Below are positions 57,242-60,127 of a stretch of 60,127 nt of DNA, piece by piece. This DNA comes from a virus, in the IMG/VR virus record IMGVR_UViG_3300027589_000004, positions 1 to 60,127 of that record, one strand, 5' to 3'. How positions within the stretch are numbered: the stretch's first letter is position 1; each line of letters begins with the position of its first letter. A program made the position numbers and the translations under genes. Below the pieces are notes generated by a model. That model saw nothing but the letters and a program-made list of their open reading frames with translations. It did not search any database and was not told the origin of the DNA.

Positions 57242-58024
57242 TTACAGCGATACAGTCAACTGCATAGCTTGCTGAGTACTCAGGAAGTACGAGTGTAGCA
57301 TGATCAACTCAAACAATGTGTCAATCAAACCAGCAGGTGCAGAGTACACGAATTCGTCCTTACGAATGTCCGGCCACAGCACGCAAGCCTTCACAACCTT
57401 CTCCTTTAGCTCACGCTGAGGATCGGTACCCTGGATAGTCTCCACTTTTGTATCGATAATCTCGCGGATCTTATTCCACTGGGAACGCTTCAGGAAGGTA
57501 TACAGGAAGATGTCCTTTTCAGAGAAGGCGGTAGCGTAAACACCACCACTCGACTTCTTATAGGACTCAATCTGAGCCATCGTAGGGGCCCCTGGGATAC
57601 GAGAAAGAAGCTCTTCGATCTGGCTCTTGAAACTTGTCTCTTCTGCGACTGGCTCTGGCGCGGCAGTAGTGGGCGGCGCAGCGTTCTTACGAACACTGGC
57701 AAGAGTTGCGTCTAGTTCATCATCAAGGTTAGGGAGCTGCATAGGGGCCTCACTTGCGGAGTTAGTCTTTACAGGACGAGCATTCGTTTTAATCTGACGG
57801 GGAACAGGCTTATTGGCGACTGGCGTCTCAGGCGCCTTAGGACTGTTCACAGTAACATTCTTGAGTGTGGGGTCTTTCTTAGCCAATTGAGTGGCTTCAT
57901 TTTGATTGTAGGTTTCCTCGATCTCTTCATTCAGACCACGGAACCCATTTTCATCAGCAACGATATGATTTACATCTACGGAGACACTCTTTAGTGCCTC
58001 GATCTGACGCTTAGTTAGTGCCAT
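57242..58024 (-). CDS. Probable tail assembly protein with disordered linker
   Basis: 260 aa, SD AAGGTG. Residues ~45-135 are Pro/Ala/Thr/Glu-rich and probably disordered; the C-terminal ~125 residues are helical (IEELLSRIPGAP, FLYTFLKRSQWNKI). It stands right after the tube-like genes and before the 223-aa protein. A tail assembly chaperone or connector is likely from position alone. Confidence 0.5.
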   Translation of the reverse strand: MALTKRQIEALKSVSVDVNHIVADENGFRGLNEEIEETYNQNEATQLAKKDPTLKNVTVNSPKAPETPVANKPVPRQIKTNARPVKTNSASEAPMQLPNLDDELDATLASVRKNAAPPTTAAPEPVAEETSFKSQIEELLSRIPGAPTMAQIESYKKSSGGVYATAFSEKDIFLYTFLKRSQWNKIREIIDTKVETIQGTDPQRELKEKVVKACVLWPDIRKDEFVYSAPAGLIDTLFELIMLHSYFLSTQQAMQLTVSL

Positions 58025-58027
58025 ATT

Positions 58028-58576
58028 TCACCTTAAGGGGACGATGTTGCGCCCAATGAAGTTGTGAGCCTTAACTATTACTTCTGCATCATAGTTAATG
58101 CTAGTACCTTCACCAGTAAAAGTCACTCCAGTAATCAGCCAGCCAGCCCCTCTTGTGCCTACAAGGGCACCATCCCGCTGCTCTCCCATCAGGACTTTGA
58201 TCTCGAACCCTACGCCTCTGTCATGTGGTAGTTCGATAGAACGATCAAAAGATGTGATACTCCCTAGTCCTTCCTCTGCGGCGGCAAAACTTGTTGTGCT
58301 AGTTCCATTAATGACATTCATCAAATAATTGAATTCAACAAGGTTTGTTAAGATCGTACCTTCGACAAGTACGTTGCCTCGCGCGACACCATCAAAATGC
58401 CTGGACGAGTAACCGTAGATAGGCCGCTTCCCTTCTCTAACGGCCATAGTCATACCAGCAATCTCCAGAGCAGGACGCCCTTGGAAATAGAGCACCGTGT
58501 TTGCTGCACAGAAATACTCCCAAGGATAAATTGAGTTACCCTCTAGGAATCTACCAGACTGGGGAATGCTACTCAT
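58028..58576 (-). CDS. Tail-tube-like protein, third copy
   Basis: 182 aa, SD GGAGGAGA, overlapping the previous gene. The pattern ALEIAGMTMAVREGKRPIYGY, then FDGVARGNVLVEGTI and a C-terminal NFIGRNIVPL matches the other two proteins upstream. It is the shortest of the three. It may cap the tube at the baseplate, like gp48/gp54 of T4, but that is inference. Confidence 0.65.
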   Translation of the reverse strand: MSSIPQSGRFLEGNSIYPWEYFCAANTVLYFQGRPALEIAGMTMAVREGKRPIYGYSSRHFDGVARGNVLVEGTILTNLVEFNYLMNVINGTSTTSFAAAEEGLGSITSFDRSIELPHDRGVGFEIKVLMGEQRDGALVGTRGAGWLITGVTFTGEGTSINYDAEVIVKAHNFIGRNIVPLR

Positions 58577-59309
58577 CGGTATCTCCTCCTTCGACAGTCG
58601 GAACTCTACGAGCGGGTGCGGTCCCCACTTCTGTATAGGTGGTTGTAGTTCTAGGTAACTCCCTAGTCAAGGGCATAACGTTCCTAGCCAACCACGACAT
58701 ATTGATTTCAGTAACGATGTCATGAATAGAAGTCACCTGTCCATAATCTACAAATTCAACTCCTTCGATTAGAGCATCTGTTACTACTGCTTTTAGTTCG
58801 CCTGTTTCTCTTGCGGCTATTGTTCCTTCCGCTCTGTCGTACGTTACTTCTAGGTCCTGCTTTCCATCTGCTTCACTAGCAAAGATAAGCAGGATGTCCA
58901 AAGGAGGAATCAATGTAGGTAACATATTCTTGTACTTGTAATAGACAGCGTCATCTCCCAAATAGCTACCAGTTCCAGTGTGTTCCCTGTCTGCTGACCA
59001 GCCCTTGGGAGTTAGTGTGTGGCCGACATCTTCCATAGCTTTAAAGAATGGCCTAAAAGGGTTATCTTCGATTACCGTTAAGATTAGAGAACCCGCGACA
59101 GTTCTTACTCCACGAGAAAATCCCTTCACTCCTCTATACCCAAGGGCCCTTGCTTGACCCTTCTGTTCATGCACAGAAAAAGAAATAGTGTTCATACTCT
59201 CTAGTGGAGTGAAGTATTGGTATTGCCCGTGAGGACAAATGTAAACTTTGCAGTCTGCGCCAGAAAATGAGTATCGCGGTCTAATGTATGATCGCGGTGA
59301 TTCAGACAT
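58569..59309 (-). CDS. Tail-tube-like protein, second copy
   Basis: 246 aa, SD TAGGAG. It starts with RYSFSGADCKVYI, close to the first copy's YSSFSGCDIKAVV. It shares the ALGYRGVKGFSRG...VAGSLI core and the ARNVMPL end. A longer insert lies in the middle (~105-185). It is separated from the first copy by a hairpin terminator, so it is probably made in smaller amounts: a minor tube or tube-terminus protein. Confidence 0.65.
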   Translation of the reverse strand: MSESPRSYIRPRYSFSGADCKVYICPHGQYQYFTPLESMNTISFSVHEQKGQARALGYRGVKGFSRGVRTVAGSLILTVIEDNPFRPFFKAMEDVGHTLTPKGWSADREHTGTGSYLGDDAVYYKYKNMLPTLIPPLDILLIFASEADGKQDLEVTYDRAEGTIAARETGELKAVVTDALIEGVEFVDYGQVTSIHDIVTEINMSWLARNVMPLTRELPRTTTTYTEVGTAPARRVPTVEGGDTDE

Positions 59310-59327
59310 TCTTAACTCCTAAAAGTA

Positions 59328-59353
59328 ATGGAGGGCAGTTGCCTGCCCTCCAT
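59328..59353 (-). terminator. Hairpin terminator after the first tube-like gene
   Basis: An 11-bp perfect stem (ATGGAGGGCAG with CTGCCCTCCAT) around a 4-base loop. On the minus strand it is followed by TACTTTT, a moderate U-tract. It sits between a probably highly expressed tube gene and the minor genes after it, so partial termination is the likely effect. Confidence 0.7.
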
Positions 59354-59373
59354 ACTAGGTCCTATCTATTTGA

Positions 59374-60054
59374 TTAGCTAGGTCCAACCGCGTTCGGTAC
59401 GAAGTTGCCATACGTACCACCGGCCAACGGCGTCCAAGAACCCATCTTCTGCCAAGGCAGAATGGTCCTGCAGACGTAGGTCATCTGGTTCTCGATCACG
59501 ATGTCGTCGATAGAGAAGCCCGAGCCCTCGTTCAGAATCTCGATACCGTAGATACGCATAGTAGCAGCGTTGCCATACTCGTTAGCGGCCACGATAACAA
59601 CATCGAACGGAGGTAGCTGATCAACGTAGACCGGGTTGCTAGCAGTAAAGTTACTGCCGAGGTCGTTAGTGTCAAATACCGTTGCAGGCTGGTTGATGTC
59701 CTCAACAGCGTTACGACTAGAGTTATAGTCTACGGTGTTTAGGCTCAGCGGATCAGCGAAGAGCTCGTCGTTATCTAGGATTACCTGAGCGGTGCTGAAA
59801 GCACTCTCCTTGTACAGCATGTGCTCGTCCATCATCAGAGTGATGATGGTACCAGCGATACCACGCTTGCCCCTAGAGAAGGACAGAGGGTCAACGCGAC
59901 CCATTACGTAAGTCGGCGCCTTCTCACGCTGGATGGCATACGAAATGCCCTGCAGGGTGCCAAGGGGCTGACCGTTTACAACGGCTTTAATGTCACAGCC
60001 GCTGAAGGACGAATAAGTCCTAGAAAGATCTAGAGCTGAAGTATTGGCTGCCAT
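59374..60054 (-). CDS. Probable major tail tube protein
   Basis: 226 aa, SD TAAGGAG. The fold pattern SSFSGCDIKAVVNGQPLG, then IQREKAPTYVMG, DPLSFSRGKRGIAGTIIT and a C-terminal strand YVCRTILPW is shared with the next two genes. It is the first and most strongly bounded of the three, with a terminator behind it, and follows the probable sheath gene as tube genes do. Its codon choice looks richer in C-ending codons than its neighbours, as expected for an abundant virion protein. Confidence 0.7.
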   Translation of the reverse strand: MAANTSALDLSRTYSSFSGCDIKAVVNGQPLGTLQGISYAIQREKAPTYVMGRVDPLSFSRGKRGIAGTIITLMMDEHMLYKESAFSTAQVILDNDELFADPLSLNTVDYNSSRNAVEDINQPATVFDTNDLGSNFTASNPVYVDQLPPFDVVIVAANEYGNAATMRIYGIEILNEGSGFSIDDIVIENQMTYVCRTILPWQKMGSWTPLAGGTYGNFVPNAVGPS

Positions 60055-60064
60055 TGTTTACTCC

Positions 60065-60127
60065 TTAGTCTGGGGAAATGGTCATAGTGACAACGATGGT
60101 CTCAATGCTGTACGGAGGCTTGATAGT
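60065..60127 (-). CDS. C-terminal end of a gene, possibly tail sheath (partial)
   Basis: Only the last 20 codons are inside the window, ending TMTISPD and TAA. The preceding strand pattern (PPYSIETIVVTMTI) would suit the C-terminus of a tail sheath protein, and sheath normally precedes tube. The evidence is too short for a firm call. Confidence 0.35.
   Translation of the reverse strand, partial: TIKPPYSIETIVVTMTISPD

Noticed and set aside
56557-58024. Programmed frameshift linking the two tail assembly genes
   Set aside because: They have separate starts with strong ribosome sites, and no slippery heptamer was seen at the end of the first.

Overview
This window looks like part of the genome of a large tailed phage with a contractile tail (myovirus type, probably jumbo-sized). 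The evidence is a phage-style replication block on one strand and, facing it on the other strand, a very long run of tail and baseplate genes that includes gp25-like and J/gp6-like baseplate wedge proteins and a 2988-residue hub protein with a lytic peptidase domain. The genes are tightly packed, with many start/stop overlaps and clear Shine-Dalgarno sites. All three stop codons are used. I see no tRNA, rRNA, CRISPR array, insertion sequence or integrase. The host cannot be named; a phage lipoprotein with a bacterial lipobox only shows that the host is a bacterium.

Left part, plus strand (1-17.6 kb). The window opens inside a DnaE-type DNA polymerase III alpha gene interrupted by a 349-nt group I intron (656-1004). 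Next come a metallophosphoesterase, a Cas4-like Fe-S nuclease, a primase-helicase fusion and ThyX. After these is a cluster of small genes holding a second, apparently catalytically dead Cas4-like protein, two further PD-(D/E)XK nucleases (one Vsr-like, one Holliday-junction-resolvase-like), a ClpP-like serine protease and several zinc-binding small proteins. A probably abundant 172-aa protein with its own perfect terminator follows. Then come a small gene broken by an in-frame amber codon, a coiled-coil protein, a Nudix hydrolase, a lipoprotein and a membrane protein. The block makes DNA precursors, replicates DNA and processes recombination intermediates.

Right part, minus strand (60.1 down to 17.7 kb), in order of transcription. 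It starts with the 3' end of a probable sheath gene. Three related tail-tube-like proteins follow, the first with a hairpin terminator after it, then two probable tail assembly proteins. Next are three giant proteins (1358, 1793 and 2988 aa) that probably form the tape measure and baseplate hub. Two small hub or spike proteins, gp25, the J-like wedge and about ten long beta-rich appendage or fibre proteins come next. The run ends with a coiled-coil protein carrying a C-terminal membrane helix (XhlA/holin-like) and a small coiled-coil protein. The two blocks converge on a bidirectional terminator at about 17.66-17.69 kb.

Main points of interest are: the intron placed beside the most conserved motif of DnaE; a DNA word, GCC(C/G)NTAG, that is strikingly over-represented on both strands and in all reading frames; a small gene split by a TAG codon with an intact continuation; a ClpP-like protease with a Ser-His-Asn triad; a ThyX with an altered signature motif; and a hub protein whose hub fold seems to be split by a membrane-segment-rich insertion.
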